A stretch of 11,254 nt of DNA from assembly GCA_025352585.1 (NCBI GenBank), contig JANXTD010000776.1, forward strand, positions 1 through 11,254, read 5' to 3'. The DNA comes from Fimbriiglobus sp. GTDB lineage: Bacteria; Planctomycetota; Planctomycetia; Gemmatales; Gemmataceae. A program made the position numbers and the translations under genes. Positions within the stretch are counted from its first letter, which is position 1. Every line of letters starts with the position of its first letter. The notes below the pieces were generated by a model. The model was not told where the DNA came from. It searched no databases and saw only the letters and a list, made by a program, of their open reading frames with translations. Below, piece by piece: positions 1 through 7,646 of this stretch.

Positions 1-32
1 GGGCGTGTCGGGGGGAGGCGTGGGGTGGGGGG
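1..32 (+). other. G-quadruplex motif (four G-runs)
   Basis: G-runs at 1-3, 10-15, 22-25 and 27-32 are separated by loops of 6, 6 and 1 bases, which meets the usual G3+N1-7 pattern. It lies at the window edge, 197 bases beyond the stop codon of the kinase gene, so its relation to any gene on the left is unknown. In a GC-rich genome such motifs occur by chance, so function is uncertain. Confidence 0.5.
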
Positions 33-228
33 ACGACATCGCCGTCCCTGGAAACAAGAGCGAAAAGGGCTTCCGTGCCGTCGTGCCCCGTCCGTTGGGT
101 AAGCGTGATAGTAGGGTCGCGGCGTGCGGCTACAATCGGCAAACTGGCGGGAATCGGCGTAATCGTCTCGGGCCTTACGCATCCCCCGCGGGCGGCGCGA
201 GTTAGTGGTGCGGGGAGTCGGTCCCGTC
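1..228. other. Intergenic region at left edge, no recognised gene
   Basis: This stretch lies downstream of the minus-strand kinase gene and runs off the left edge. I see no ORF with convincing composition or a recognisable protein. The first 32 bases are very G-rich and fit a G-quadruplex pattern (listed separately). A TACAAT hexamer at 131-136 resembles a -10 box on the plus strand, but no -35 box sits at the right distance and no plus-strand gene follows until 2470. No obvious hairpin plus T-tract terminator for the kinase gene is visible. Confidence 0.5.
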
Positions 229-2340
229 TTACGGCTTCGCCGCCGGCGCGTAGGCGACGCGGAAGCCGGCGTCGTCGTGGCGGGTGCCCGGCGACATCCC
301 GCGGCGGGCGGCGCTGCGGCAGCGCGCGGCCGGCTCCTGCCACGAGCCGCCCTTCTGCACGCGCCAGTCGCCCGCGGCCCCGACCCGCGGCGTGGCGGCG
401 TGGCCCGGCTCGTAGGCGTCGCCGACCCACTCCCAGACGTTGCCGTACAGGTCGTACAGCCCGAAGGCGTTGGCGTCGGTCGAGCGCACGGGGTACGGCA
501 AGTCCTTCTCCATCAGCGTCTTCGACAGGTCCGGCTCGCCGAGGGTGTTCTTGGCGTCGAGTTCCTTGTCGAGGCTGAAGATGCCGCCGCGGCCGTAGAC
601 CAGCTTCTCGCCGACGGAGAACGGCCCGGACGTGCCGGCGCGGGCGGCGTACTCCCACTCGGCCTCGGTCGGCAGGCGGTAGGCCCAGCCGGCGCGTACG
701 TTGGCCTTGTCGAGGGCGTTGAGCTTCTTGCAGAACTCGACCGCCTCGTCGAAGGTGACGCTATCGACCGGCATCGCCTTCGGGTTACGCATCCGCGTCG
801 CCCACTTGGCCGGCGAGTTGCCCATCACGAGCTGGTACTGGCCGTGCGTCGTCTCGGTCGTCGCCAGGTAGAACGGCCCCGGCACCTCGGCGGTCGCGGT
901 CGGCGACTCGTTGGCGTCGTGGCCGGGGCTGTCGGCCCCCGAGCCGAGTTCGACGCGGCCGCCCTCCAGCCGGACGAGCTTGAGGCCCTGCACGGACGTG
1001 AAGTCCTTGGCGAGCGGCCCCGACGGCCCGGCCGTGGCGGCGGCGGCGCGGTAGAGGACGTAGGCCAGCCCGGCCGCGGCCCCGAGGCCCCCGAGGCCGA
1101 GCGCCGCGAAGATCAGCACCTTACCGACGCCACTCGACTGCTTCCGCGGCTTGTAGGCTTGCCGCGGCGCTTCGGCGGGAACCGGAGCGACCTCGACGGC
1201 GGTCTCCGGGGCGGTCCACGGCGGCGGGGTCGTTTGCGGGCCGACCGGCGTCGGGGCCGGGGCGTAGGCGACCGGGGCGAAGCCGGAGACGGCCGCGGCC
1301 GGGCCGCCGCCCCCGCCCGCCGGGCAGAACGGCAGCAGCGCCATCGCCGCTTGCGCCGGCGTCTGCGGCCGGTCGGCCGGCTTCTTGGCCATCAGCCACT
1401 GGATCACCGCGTCGAGCGCCGGCGGCGCGTCCGGCTTGACGGCCAGCAGCCGCGGCGGCGGGGCCAGGACGTGCTGCATCAGCTTGTCCGCCGGCGTCGC
1501 CCCGTCGTAAGGGACGCGGCCGGTGATGAGGTAGTAGAGCGTCGCCCCCAGCGCGTACACGTCGGCCCGGATGTCCACGCCCAGGGGGTTTTGCGCCTGC
1601 TCCGGGGCAAGGAAGTCGGGCGTGCCGAGGACCAGCCCCTCCTGCGTGACCCGCTTGGCGTCGCCGCCGCCGAGGTTCTCGTTGAGCATCGCCAGGCCCA
1701 GGTCGAGCACCTTGATCTGCCCCTTCGGTGTGAGCAGCAGGTTCGACGGCTTCACGTCGCGGTGGACCAGGCCGCGCTCGTAGGCGTGTTGCAGGCCGAC
1801 GGCCGCCTGCCGCACGTAGTCGCACGCCAGCGGAATCGCGATCGGCCCGGACCCCGCGACGACCTTGGTGAGGTCCAGGCCCTCGGCGTACTCCATCGCG
1901 TAGTAGTGGATGCCGTCGGCCTCGTCGGCGTCGAAGGCCAGGATCACGTTGGGGTGCGACAGTTGGGCGGCGGCGCGAATCTCCTGGTGGAAGCGCTGCA
2001 CGACCGTCGGCTTCGTCAACTTCTCCTTGCGGATGACCTTCAGCGCCACGTCGCGGCCGAGGCGGTTGTGGTGCGCCTTGAAGACGCGGCCCATGCCGCC
2101 CTCGCCGAGGAGGTCGAGCAGCGTGTACGGCCCCAGGGTCAGGTCCTTGCCGCGGCCGCGCGACACCTCCTTGATCTGGAAGTCGGTCAGCACCCCGCGG
2201 CGGCGGATCTCGCGCACCAGCGCCGGCGGCTCCGGGCGGTTCTCCTCGACGAACTTCGTCAGCGCGGCCCACGCCGCCGGCTCGACGACGTTCGACTCGT
2301 GCAGGGCGGTCATCAGGAGCTTCGTCAGTTCGGCACTCAT
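229..2340 (-). CDS. Membrane Ser/Thr protein kinase with C-terminal FGE-sulfatase-like domain
   Basis: The 703-residue protein starts at an ATG (2338-2340) with GGAG about 8 bases upstream and ends in TAA. Residues 1-69 are a helical leader (LTDFQIKEVSRGRGK) of the sort seen before planctomycete kinases. A Hanks-type kinase domain covers about 71-340: glycine loop GEGGMG at 79-84, VALK with K101, catalytic HRDVKPSN at 193-200 (D195), DLG at 213-215 in place of DFG, and APEQ at 245-248. The catalytic residues are all present, so it should be active. A Pro/Ala/Gly-rich linker (about 341-400) leads to one membrane helix at about 407-431. Residues 448-698 form an FGE-sulfatase (SUMF1-like) domain with LPTEAEWEYAARAG at 556-569, YGNVWEW at 632-638, GGSW at 664-667 and GFR at 692-694. 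The expected topology is kinase in the cytoplasm and sensor-like domain outside. The domain lacks the paired catalytic cysteines of true FGE (only C537 and C674), so it probably binds ligands or is structural. The reading frame stays open upstream into glcE, but that extension is antisense and was not used. Confidence 0.93.
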   Translation of the reverse strand: MSAELTKLLMTALHESNVVEPAAWAALTKFVEENRPEPPALVREIRRRGVLTDFQIKEVSRGRGKDLTLGPYTLLDLLGEGGMGRVFKAHHNRLGRDVALKVIRKEKLTKPTVVQRFHQEIRAAAQLSHPNVILAFDADEADGIHYYAMEYAEGLDLTKVVAGSGPIAIPLACDYVRQAAVGLQHAYERGLVHRDVKPSNLLLTPKGQIKVLDLGLAMLNENLGGGDAKRVTQEGLVLGTPDFLAPEQAQNPLGVDIRADVYALGATLYYLITGRVPYDGATPADKLMQHVLAPPPRLLAVKPDAPPALDAVIQWLMAKKPADRPQTPAQAAMALLPFCPAGGGGGPAAAVSGFAPVAYAPAPTPVGPQTTPPPWTAPETAVEVAPVPAEAPRQAYKPRKQSSGVGKVLIFAALGLGGLGAAAGLAYVLYRAAAATAGPSGPLAKDFTSVQGLKLVRLEGGRVELGSGADSPGHDANESPTATAEVPGPFYLATTETTHGQYQLVMGNSPAKWATRMRNPKAMPVDSVTFDEAVEFCKKLNALDKANVRAGWAYRLPTEAEWEYAARAGTSGPFSVGEKLVYGRGGIFSLDKELDAKNTLGEPDLSKTLMEKDLPYPVRSTDANAFGLYDLYGNVWEWVGDAYEPGHAATPRVGAAGDWRVQKGGSWQEPAARCRSAARRGMSPGTRHDDAGFRVAYAPAAKP

Positions 2341-2425
2341 ACGCTCGGCTCCGTCCCGCGTGGGCGTTGGCACCGCTGACTTAGCAGGCGAACCGACGGC
2401 GGGCGACGGCCATTCCCCCCGTTCA

Positions 2426-2431
2426 TACAAT
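2426..2431 (+). promoter_or_regulatory. Candidate -10 box for glcEF
   Basis: TACAAT matches the sigma-70 -10 consensus at 5 of 6 bases and lies 38 bases before the glcE GTG start, in the 129-base divergent gap with the kinase gene. No good -35 hexamer sits 16-18 bases upstream (around 2403-2409 the sequence is GC-rich), so this is only a candidate. Confidence 0.3.
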
Positions 2432-2469
2432 GTCGCTACCGAAACTCGCTTCGCCCGCCGGACCAAATC

Positions 2470-3705
2470 GTGACGCCGACCGCACCACTGCGAACCCCCG
2501 CCGCCCGCCCGTCGAACGTCGCCGAAGCGGCCGAGTTCATCCGCGCCGCCAAGGCCGACGGCGCGGCGATCTACCCCCGCGGCGGCGGCACGCAACTCCA
2601 CCTCGGCGGGGCACCGACGCGCCCCGGCACCGCGATCGACACGCGCGCCTTGTCCGCGATCATCGACTACCCGGCGCGCGACCTGACCGTGACCGTGCAG
2701 GCCGGCATGACTGTCGCCGCGCTCGCCGCACTGTTGGCGGCCGAGGGCCAGGAACTGCCGGTGGACGTGCCCAACCCCGACGCGGCCACCCTCGGCGGAG
2801 CGCTGGCGACGAACACGTCGGGGCCGCGCCGGCTCAGTCGCGGTACGCTGCGCGACTACCTCCTCGGCGTCAGCTTCCTCACCGACGAGGCGGTCGAGGT
2901 GAAGGGCGGCGGCCGCGTCGTCAAGAACGTCGCCGGCTACGACCTGATGAAGCTGCACGTCGGCGCGCTCGGGACGCTGGGGCTGCTGACGCAAGTGACG
3001 CTGAAGCTCACGCCCAAGGCCGAGGAGCGGGCCTTCGTCGCCTTCGGCCTGACCGGCGCGAGCGTCGGCCCGACACTCGACCGGCTGCACGCCTCGCAGG
3101 CGCGGCCGGGGGTCGTCGAACTGCTCAACGCCGCCGTCGCCCGCCGGCTGGGCGTGGCGTTGCCGGGCCACGACGGGTGGGTGATCGTCGCCGGCTTCGA
3201 GGAGAAGCGCGTCACGGTGGCGTACCAACTCGCTACGATGAAGGCCGAGTTGGCGACGGCCCCGGTGCGTGACCTGACCGAGTTCCGCGGCCCCGAGGCG
3301 GACGCTCTGCTGAGCGCGTTGACGCAGAACCTCGCGGAGCCGGCCGAGGGCGTGAGCTTCAAGGCGAGCGTGCTGCCTAGCCGCCTGGCCGCGTTCGCGC
3401 TCGACGCCGCGAGCCGCCACGGGGTCGCCGTCCACGCCCACGCGCTCGCCGGCGTCGTTTACGGCCACCTGCCCGCCGACGTGTCGCGCGAAGACGCCGC
3501 CGGCACGCTGGCCAGGCTCACACCCGCGGCCGGCAGTCTGGTCGTGCGGCGTTGCCCGCCGGCGTGGGCGACGGTTCTGCCCACACTGCCACTCACCGGC
3601 GTCGCACTGGACCTGATGCGCGCTGTGAAGCACGCCCTCGACCCCGACGACCTGTTCAACCCCGGCCGCCTGTTCCGCGACACCTCCCCGCTGGAATCGC
3701 CATGA
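2470..3705 (+). CDS. glcE: Glycolate oxidase FAD-binding subunit GlcE
   Basis: The 411-residue protein is an FAD-linked oxidase subunit that, with GlcD and GlcF, oxidises glycolate to glyoxylate and passes electrons to the respiratory chain at the inner membrane. An FAD-binding (PCMH-type) domain covers about 15-185: YPRGGGTQLHLGG at 35-47, the VQAGMTV strand near 76-82, the FAD-contacting stretch PNPDAATLGGALATNTSG at 101-118, and NVAGYDLMKLHVGALGTLG at 153-171. The C-terminus has LDPDDLFNPGRL, the usual end of this family. The start is a GTG at 2470 with only a weak GGA upstream. An ATG at 2430 is in another frame and no in-frame ATG is present. The stop overlaps the glcF start (ATGA), indicating translational coupling. 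No glcD lies beside it. GlcE is smaller than GlcD and has lost part of the fold, so confusion with GlcD or a D-lactate dehydrogenase is possible but less likely given the GlcF partner. Confidence 0.9.
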   Translation: MTPTAPLRTPAARPSNVAEAAEFIRAAKADGAAIYPRGGGTQLHLGGAPTRPGTAIDTRALSAIIDYPARDLTVTVQAGMTVAALAALLAAEGQELPVDVPNPDAATLGGALATNTSGPRRLSRGTLRDYLLGVSFLTDEAVEVKGGGRVVKNVAGYDLMKLHVGALGTLGLLTQVTLKLTPKAEERAFVAFGLTGASVGPTLDRLHASQARPGVVELLNAAVARRLGVALPGHDGWVIVAGFEEKRVTVAYQLATMKAELATAPVRDLTEFRGPEADALLSALTQNLAEPAEGVSFKASVLPSRLAAFALDAASRHGVAVHAHALAGVVYGHLPADVSREDAAGTLARLTPAAGSLVVRRCPPAWATVLPTLPLTGVALDLMRAVKHALDPDDLFNPGRLFRDTSPLESP

Positions 3706-5027
3706 AGACCGAACTCGCGGTCCTGCCGACCCCCGGCAAGCTCGCCCCGAAAATCGACTACGAACTCTTACTCGATTGCGTCCACTGCGGCCTCTGCACG
3801 AGTGCGTGTCCGACCTACGTCGAGACCGGCAACGAGGCGGCGTCGCCGCGCGGCCGCATCTACCTGATGCGCGGCGTGATCGACGGCACTTTGGAACTCG
3901 ACGCCAGCGTCAAGGGCCACCTCGACACCTGCCTGAACTGCCGCGCCTGCGAGACGGCCTGCCCGTCGGGCGTGCAGTACGGCCGGCTGATCGACCCGTT
4001 CCGCGAGGCGATGGAGCACGCCGAGCCGGGCCGCACCGTCGCGCCGCTCAACTTCCTGCAACGCTTCCTGATGTTCAACGTCTTCCACTCGCGCCGCCGC
4101 ACCCGACTCGCGCTCGCCCCGGCGCGGCTGTCGCAGTGGAGCGGCCTCGACTGGCTGCTCGAGAAGTCGCGGCTGATTCGGCTGCTGCCGCCGGCGCTGC
4201 GGACCATGAAGGGGATGCTGCCGGCGCTGCGGCCGCACTACGGCAGTCTCCCGGAGTTCCTGCCGGCGATCGGCCCGCGCCGCGCGCGGGTGGGGCTGTT
4301 CCTCGGCTGCGTCGCCGACGTGATCTACCCGCACACCAACTACGCCACCGCCAAGGTGCTGCAACTCAACGGCTGCGACGTGTACATCCCGCGGTCGCAA
4401 GTCTGCTGCGGGGCGTTGCACTACCACACCGCCGCCGAGGGGACGGCCCGCGAACTCGCCGCGACGAACCTCGACGCCTTCCCGGCCGACCTCGACGCCG
4501 TCATCAACAACGCGGCCGGCTGCGGGGCGATGATGAAGGACTACGCCCACCTGATGCACAACCACCCCAAGCGGGTCGCGGCCGAGGCGTTCAACGCCAA
4601 GGTGAAGGACATCCACGAGTTCCTTTACGAACTGGGCGCGATCCCGCCGACGCACCCGCTGAACATCCGCGCGACCTACCACGACGCCTGCCACCTGCGG
4701 CACGCCCAGCAAATCCACAAGGCCCCGCGCGCGTTACTCGACCTGATTCCGGGCCTCGAAATGGTGCCGCTGCCGGAGAGCGAACTGTGCTGCGGCGCGG
4801 CCGGGAGTTACAACCTGACGCAGCCGGAGATGGCCGAGAAGTTGGGCGACCGCAAGATCGCCAACGTCAAGGCGACCGGGGCGCAGGCGGTGTTCATGGG
4901 CAACGTCGGCTGCCTGATGCAGGTGATGCGGCACCTGAAGAAAGACCTGCCGGAGGTCTGGGCGGCGCACCCGATCGACGCGCTGTACGCCGCGTACACC
5001 GGCGTGATGCCGCACGAGTTGCGCTGA
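3702..5027 (+). CDS. glcF: Glycolate oxidase iron-sulfur subunit GlcF
   Basis: The 441-residue iron-sulfur subunit is predicted to carry electrons from the flavin subunits of glycolate oxidase to the quinone pool. Two 4Fe-4S ferredoxin motifs are intact: C26-x2-C29-x2-C32-x3-C36-P and C77-x2-C80-x2-C83-x3-C87-P. Two CCG domains follow, each ending in a Cys-Cys-Gly motif, C235-C236 and C363-C364, with supporting cysteines at 203, 274, 330 and 404. Length and domain order match GlcF. The ATG at 3702 overlaps the glcE stop as ATGA; a longer reading frame from 3552 would only overlap glcE and was rejected. It converges with the ridA-like gene, 50 bases away. The LutA/GlpC families share CCG domains, but the two ferredoxin motifs plus the adjacent glcE make GlcF the better name. 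Confidence 0.92.
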   Translation: MKTELAVLPTPGKLAPKIDYELLLDCVHCGLCTSACPTYVETGNEAASPRGRIYLMRGVIDGTLELDASVKGHLDTCLNCRACETACPSGVQYGRLIDPFREAMEHAEPGRTVAPLNFLQRFLMFNVFHSRRRTRLALAPARLSQWSGLDWLLEKSRLIRLLPPALRTMKGMLPALRPHYGSLPEFLPAIGPRRARVGLFLGCVADVIYPHTNYATAKVLQLNGCDVYIPRSQVCCGALHYHTAAEGTARELAATNLDAFPADLDAVINNAAGCGAMMKDYAHLMHNHPKRVAAEAFNAKVKDIHEFLYELGAIPPTHPLNIRATYHDACHLRHAQQIHKAPRALLDLIPGLEMVPLPESELCCGAAGSYNLTQPEMAEKLGDRKIANVKATGAQAVFMGNVGCLMQVMRHLKKDLPEVWAAHPIDALYAAYTGVMPHELR

Positions 5028-5049
5028 CGCGCCTCGGCCGACCGGTCAA

Positions 5050-5076
5050 CCCCGACGATCTGCCCGACTGTCGGGG
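5050..5076. terminator. Candidate bidirectional terminator between glcF and ridA-like gene
   Basis: CCCCGAC at 5050-5056 and GTCGGGG at 5070-5076 form a perfect 7-bp inverted repeat around a 13-base loop, placed in the 50-base gap between two convergent genes. There is no T-tract on either side, so it would be an atypical intrinsic terminator. The location is the main support. Confidence 0.35.
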
Positions 5077-5077
5077 C

Positions 5078-5548
5078 TTAGCCCTCCAACTCGAACAGGC
5101 ACTCCACTTCCACGGCGATGCTTTTGGGCAGGACGTTGGTGCCGATCGCGCTGCGGACGCCGACGCCGGCCTCCGCGCCGAAGACCTCACGCATCAACTC
5201 GGACCAGCCGTTCATCACCTCGGGCTGGTCGCCGAAGTCGTGGGCACTCGCCACCCAGCCCAGCGATTTCACGAGCCGCTTGACGGTGTTCAGTGTCCCC
5301 AAGTGCGTCTTGACGGTCGAGAGGACCGCGAGGGCCACTTGCCGCGCCGCCGCCTTGCCCTGCTCGACGGTCAAGTCCTTGCCGACGACGCCGGTTGTCA
5401 GCGACCCGTCGGCGTTGAGCGGCCCGTGCCCCGAGACGTACAGCAAGTTGCCGACGCGCAAGCACGGCCGGTAAATCGCCATCGGCTTCGGGGCGACCGG
5501 CAGGGTGAGTTGCAATTCGGTGAGGCGGTCGTCCGGCTGGCTGGTCAT
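5078..5548 (-). CDS. RidA (YjgF/UK114) family protein
   Basis: The 156-residue protein belongs to the RidA/YjgF family, whose best-known members are cytoplasmic trimers that hydrolyse reactive enamine/imine intermediates. Seen here are the N-terminal VGNLLYVSGHGP stretch (32-43) and the C-terminal RSAIGTNVLP-x5-VEVE stretch, where R132 matches the arginine that binds the substrate carboxylate in RidA proteins and a glutamate follows near 147-149. It is longer than classical RidA (about 128 residues) and has an extra segment near 92-115 (VKSLGWVASAHDFGDQPE), as in the RidA-like subgroup of about 155 residues. Its true substrate is therefore unknown. The ATG at 5548 has GGAG about 7 bases upstream. 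It is the last gene of a minus-strand run, 36 bases after the lipoprotein gene, and probably shares its transcript. Confidence 0.87.
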   Translation of the reverse strand: MTSQPDDRLTELQLTLPVAPKPMAIYRPCLRVGNLLYVSGHGPLNADGSLTTGVVGKDLTVEQGKAAARQVALAVLSTVKTHLGTLNTVKRLVKSLGWVASAHDFGDQPEVMNGWSELMREVFGAEAGVGVRSAIGTNVLPKSIAVEVECLFELEG

Positions 5549-5584
5549 GGTCGTACTCCGCGGGGAAATCGGCCCGCGGATAGC

Positions 5585-5953
5585 CTATTGCGCCGGCGGC
5601 GGGGCCGCGAGCTTCGCCAGCGCCTCCGCGCGACGCTCCGGGCTCTCGATCGACTCGGCGACGGCGACCGCGCCCGCCGCGTCCTTGCCGGCGAGTTGCA
5701 CGGCGCACTTCGCCGCGAGGTCGTCGTGCCGGGGGTCGCCGCGGAAGTCCTTGAGGAAGCGCCTGACGGCCGCGGTGTCGCCGTCGTAAGCGGCCGAGGC
5801 AGTCACCTGGGCCAGGACGTTGAGGCGGGTCGTCCCGTCGGGTAACTTCGACAAGCCGCGGTACTGGTCGAGCCAAATCTGCTTGGGCAGCGGCGCGAAG
5901 AAGGCGCAGCCCGAGACGGACGCGGCGAGCAAGGCGAGACAGGCGACGCGCAT
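5585..5953 (-). CDS. Small putative lipoprotein, helical-repeat-like, unknown function
   Basis: The 122-residue protein opens with a short lipoprotein signal: MRVACLALLAASVSGC, with lipobox VSGC and Cys16 as the expected lipidated residue, so an envelope location is likely. The mature part is mostly Ala-rich and charged helices (residues about 46-115, with DGDTAAVRRFLKDF and AAGAVAVAESIESPERRAEAL), loosely like tetratricopeptide or HEAT-type helix pairs, but no family is recognised. The frame is open far upstream, yet the ATG at 5953 is well supported by the signal peptide and by GGGGGA about 7 bases upstream. In the leader, ATGCG/CGCAT at 5969-5982 makes a 5-bp hairpin with a 4-base loop. 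It sits 56 bases after the membrane protein gene and 36 bases before the RidA-like gene, so co-transcription is likely. Confidence 0.75.
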   Translation of the reverse strand: MRVACLALLAASVSGCAFFAPLPKQIWLDQYRGLSKLPDGTTRLNVLAQVTASAAYDGDTAAVRRFLKDFRGDPRHDDLAAKCAVQLAGKDAAGAVAVAESIESPERRAEALAKLAAPPPAQ

Positions 5954-6009
5954 CGGAAATTCCCCCAGATGCGTCGTCGCATAGCCGGGGGTTCTCGGTG
6001 CGTCAACGC

Positions 6010-7545
6010 TCACTTGGCGGGGTCGGGTAACGCGACCTGGCGCGCGTCGAGGAGGCAGCGGAATTGCCTTTGCCCGAGCCAGTACCCGGCGGCGAACTCG
6101 TGTGCCCGCCGCCACCGGGGGTCGGTCGCGGGGGACATGGCCAGCCGGTAGTCGGCCTCGCCGTCGAGCGGGGCGAGTTCCTCGCGCGGGATCGGGCGGC
6201 CGGTCTCGGAGACCAGCCCGACGCGGAGGTCGCTGCGGCCGCGGTGCGACAGGTGCCACTGGAAGTGAATCCCCTCCTCGGCGTTGAGCGCGGTGCTCGA
6301 AGTTTCCCCACTGACCCAGGCGATGCGGGCACCGGGGGGGGCGTCCGCCTCCAGGTGCGCCAGCGCGTCCCAGAGGACGCGCGACCGGGCCGCGAACTTC
6401 TGCTGCCGGCCGACGTTGGCGACCACCATCACGGCCAGGCCCGCCAGGATGCCGACCGTCGCGAAGGACCTCAGCGGCGTGCGCGGCCGGCTCCAGAGGG
6501 CCGTCAGCGACAGCGCGAACGCCAGGTCGAACCCCCAGACCGCGGGCATCGTGTACCGGGCGGCCATGATCGGCACCGGCAAGTAGACCGCGACCCCGGC
6601 CGCGAAGAGGCAGGCGCTCGCGACGACCAAGGCCCGGTAGCGGGCGACGAGGTCGCGGGGCGAGGGGGCCTGCCGCCGGTTGCAGTAAAGCGCCGCGGCG
6701 ACCCCGAGGAGCCCGACGCCCAGGAAGTCCAGGCTGGCGGCCCCCTTGATCCAGAACGCGATGCGCGACACCTGCGCCAGGCTCGGGCCGGGCGTCTCGT
6801 AGTGGCCGGGCTGCCAGTTCAGCTTGAAGTAGACGAAGTGCGCGGCAGGCAGGGCGAGCGGCAGCAGGTAGGCCCCGACTCGCCACCGGTTCGCCGACCA
6901 GCCGGCCCGCCAGGTCACCCCGTCCGGCCAAACTCGCAGCGCGAGCAGGGCCGGCAGGAGGGCCGCGAAGGTGTTCTTGCACCCGAGGGCCGCGAGGAAG
7001 CTGACGAAGGCCAGCGCGTCCCACCGCGCCGGGGCCGGGCTGTGGGCGGCCTTCCGCGCGGCCACCAGCGCCAGCAGGGCGTAGGGCATCGCCACGCCCT
7101 CGGCGAGCGTCAGGCTCGTCCAAATCTCGTTGCGGTAGGGGTTCCACATCGCGGCCGCCGCCGCCGTCAGGGCGGCCGCCGGGGGAACCCCGAGTTCCCG
7201 CATCAGCCACAGTAAGGCCGTCGCCGCCAACCCGCACCAGACCAGCCGCGAGACCCGCCAGGCGACCGCGTCGCCCTGGAAGGCGTTGGCGAAGAGTTCC
7301 CAGTGGACCCAGAGGACCGGGCGGAACGGCCCCAGGTGCGCGACGTTGGCCCGGACCTTGTCCCACCAGCCCCGGACGTAATCGGCCGCCGACGAGTCGC
7401 CGGGGGCCGGGTAGACGAGGCTGCCGTCGTCGATGAAGTCGAACGGCGTCGTCAGCGAGGGCAGGTAGCCGAGCGCGAGGGCCGCCCCGCCGACGAGAAC
7501 CCAGTACGGGAATCGGGCCGCGCGGGGCGGAGTCATTGGCGACAC
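6010..7545 (-). CDS. Polytopic membrane protein, GT-C/TMTC-like, putative glycosyltransferase
   Basis: The 511-residue integral membrane protein has about nine to ten hydrophobic segments between 13 and 380 (for example 13-30, 100-117, 121-134, 147-164, 175-207, 223-241, 265-287, 303-325, 334-350, 360-377) and a soluble C-terminal part of about 130 residues. The first external loop carries FDFIDDG (35-41) followed by FRPVLWVHWELFANAFQG at 74-91. This acidic pair, then an R-P-x-L-like segment and a large-aromatic helix, resembles the start of GT-C glycosyltransferases and TMTC proteins (YDD ... YRPL). That would suggest sugar transfer from a polyprenyl donor at the membrane, but the assignment is by pattern only. 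No TPR repeats are visible at the C-terminus, unlike TMTC proteins. The GTG at 7545 is preferred, with AGGGA about 8 bases upstream; an in-frame ATG at 7536 is the alternative but has no ribosome binding site. It is the first of three closely spaced minus-strand genes. Confidence 0.8.
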   Translation of the reverse strand: MSPMTPPRAARFPYWVLVGGAALALGYLPSLTTPFDFIDDGSLVYPAPGDSSAADYVRGWWDKVRANVAHLGPFRPVLWVHWELFANAFQGDAVAWRVSRLVWCGLAATALLWLMRELGVPPAAALTAAAAAMWNPYRNEIWTSLTLAEGVAMPYALLALVAARKAAHSPAPARWDALAFVSFLAALGCKNTFAALLPALLALRVWPDGVTWRAGWSANRWRVGAYLLPLALPAAHFVYFKLNWQPGHYETPGPSLAQVSRIAFWIKGAASLDFLGVGLLGVAAALYCNRRQAPSPRDLVARYRALVVASACLFAAGVAVYLPVPIMAARYTMPAVWGFDLAFALSLTALWSRPRTPLRSFATVGILAGLAVMVVANVGRQQKFAARSRVLWDALAHLEADAPPGARIAWVSGETSSTALNAEEGIHFQWHLSHRGRSDLRVGLVSETGRPIPREELAPLDGEADYRLAMSPATDPRWRRAHEFAAGYWLGQRQFRCLLDARQVALPDPAK

Positions 7546-7588
7546 GAGTGGCGTCCCTGCGGGGCGGCGGAGTCCGAGATCGGCAACC

Positions 7589-7618
7589 AGCCTGTCCCGG
7601 AAAGCCCCTGGGTGTCAA
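7589..7618 (-). promoter_or_regulatory. Candidate promoter for the membrane protein/lipoprotein/RidA genes
   Basis: Read on the minus strand, a perfect TTGACA -35 box lies at 7618-7613 in the 101-base gap upstream of the GTG at 7545. The expected -10 position (about 7595-7589) reads CAGGCT or ACAGGC, which is a poor match, so the site is weak evidence for a promoter serving the three downstream genes. Confidence 0.25.
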
Positions 7619-7646
7619 GGCCCGAATCGCCGCCGCCGCCGGCGGG

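Noticed and set aside
131..136. TACAAT as a promoter near the left edge
   Set aside because: No -35 box at 16-18 bases and no plus-strand gene downstream before 2470.
205..2379. Long plus-strand open frame (724 codons) opposite the kinase gene
   Set aside because: It is the mirror of a GC-rich gene: rich in Arg, Gly and Val with no recognisable domain, while the minus strand has clear kinase and FGE-like motifs.
2341..3633. Upstream extension of the kinase reading frame
   Set aside because: It runs antisense through glcE, which has clear FAD-binding motifs. The ATG at 2340 has a ribosome binding site and gives a normal N-terminus.
3776..5845. Long plus-strand frame (689 codons) over glcF and the RidA-like gene
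   Set aside because: It is out of frame with glcF and antisense to the next two genes, with Arg/Pro-rich low-complexity content only.
5954..7618. Upstream extension of the lipoprotein frame
   Set aside because: It overlaps the membrane protein gene in another frame; the signal peptide and lipobox place the start at 5953.
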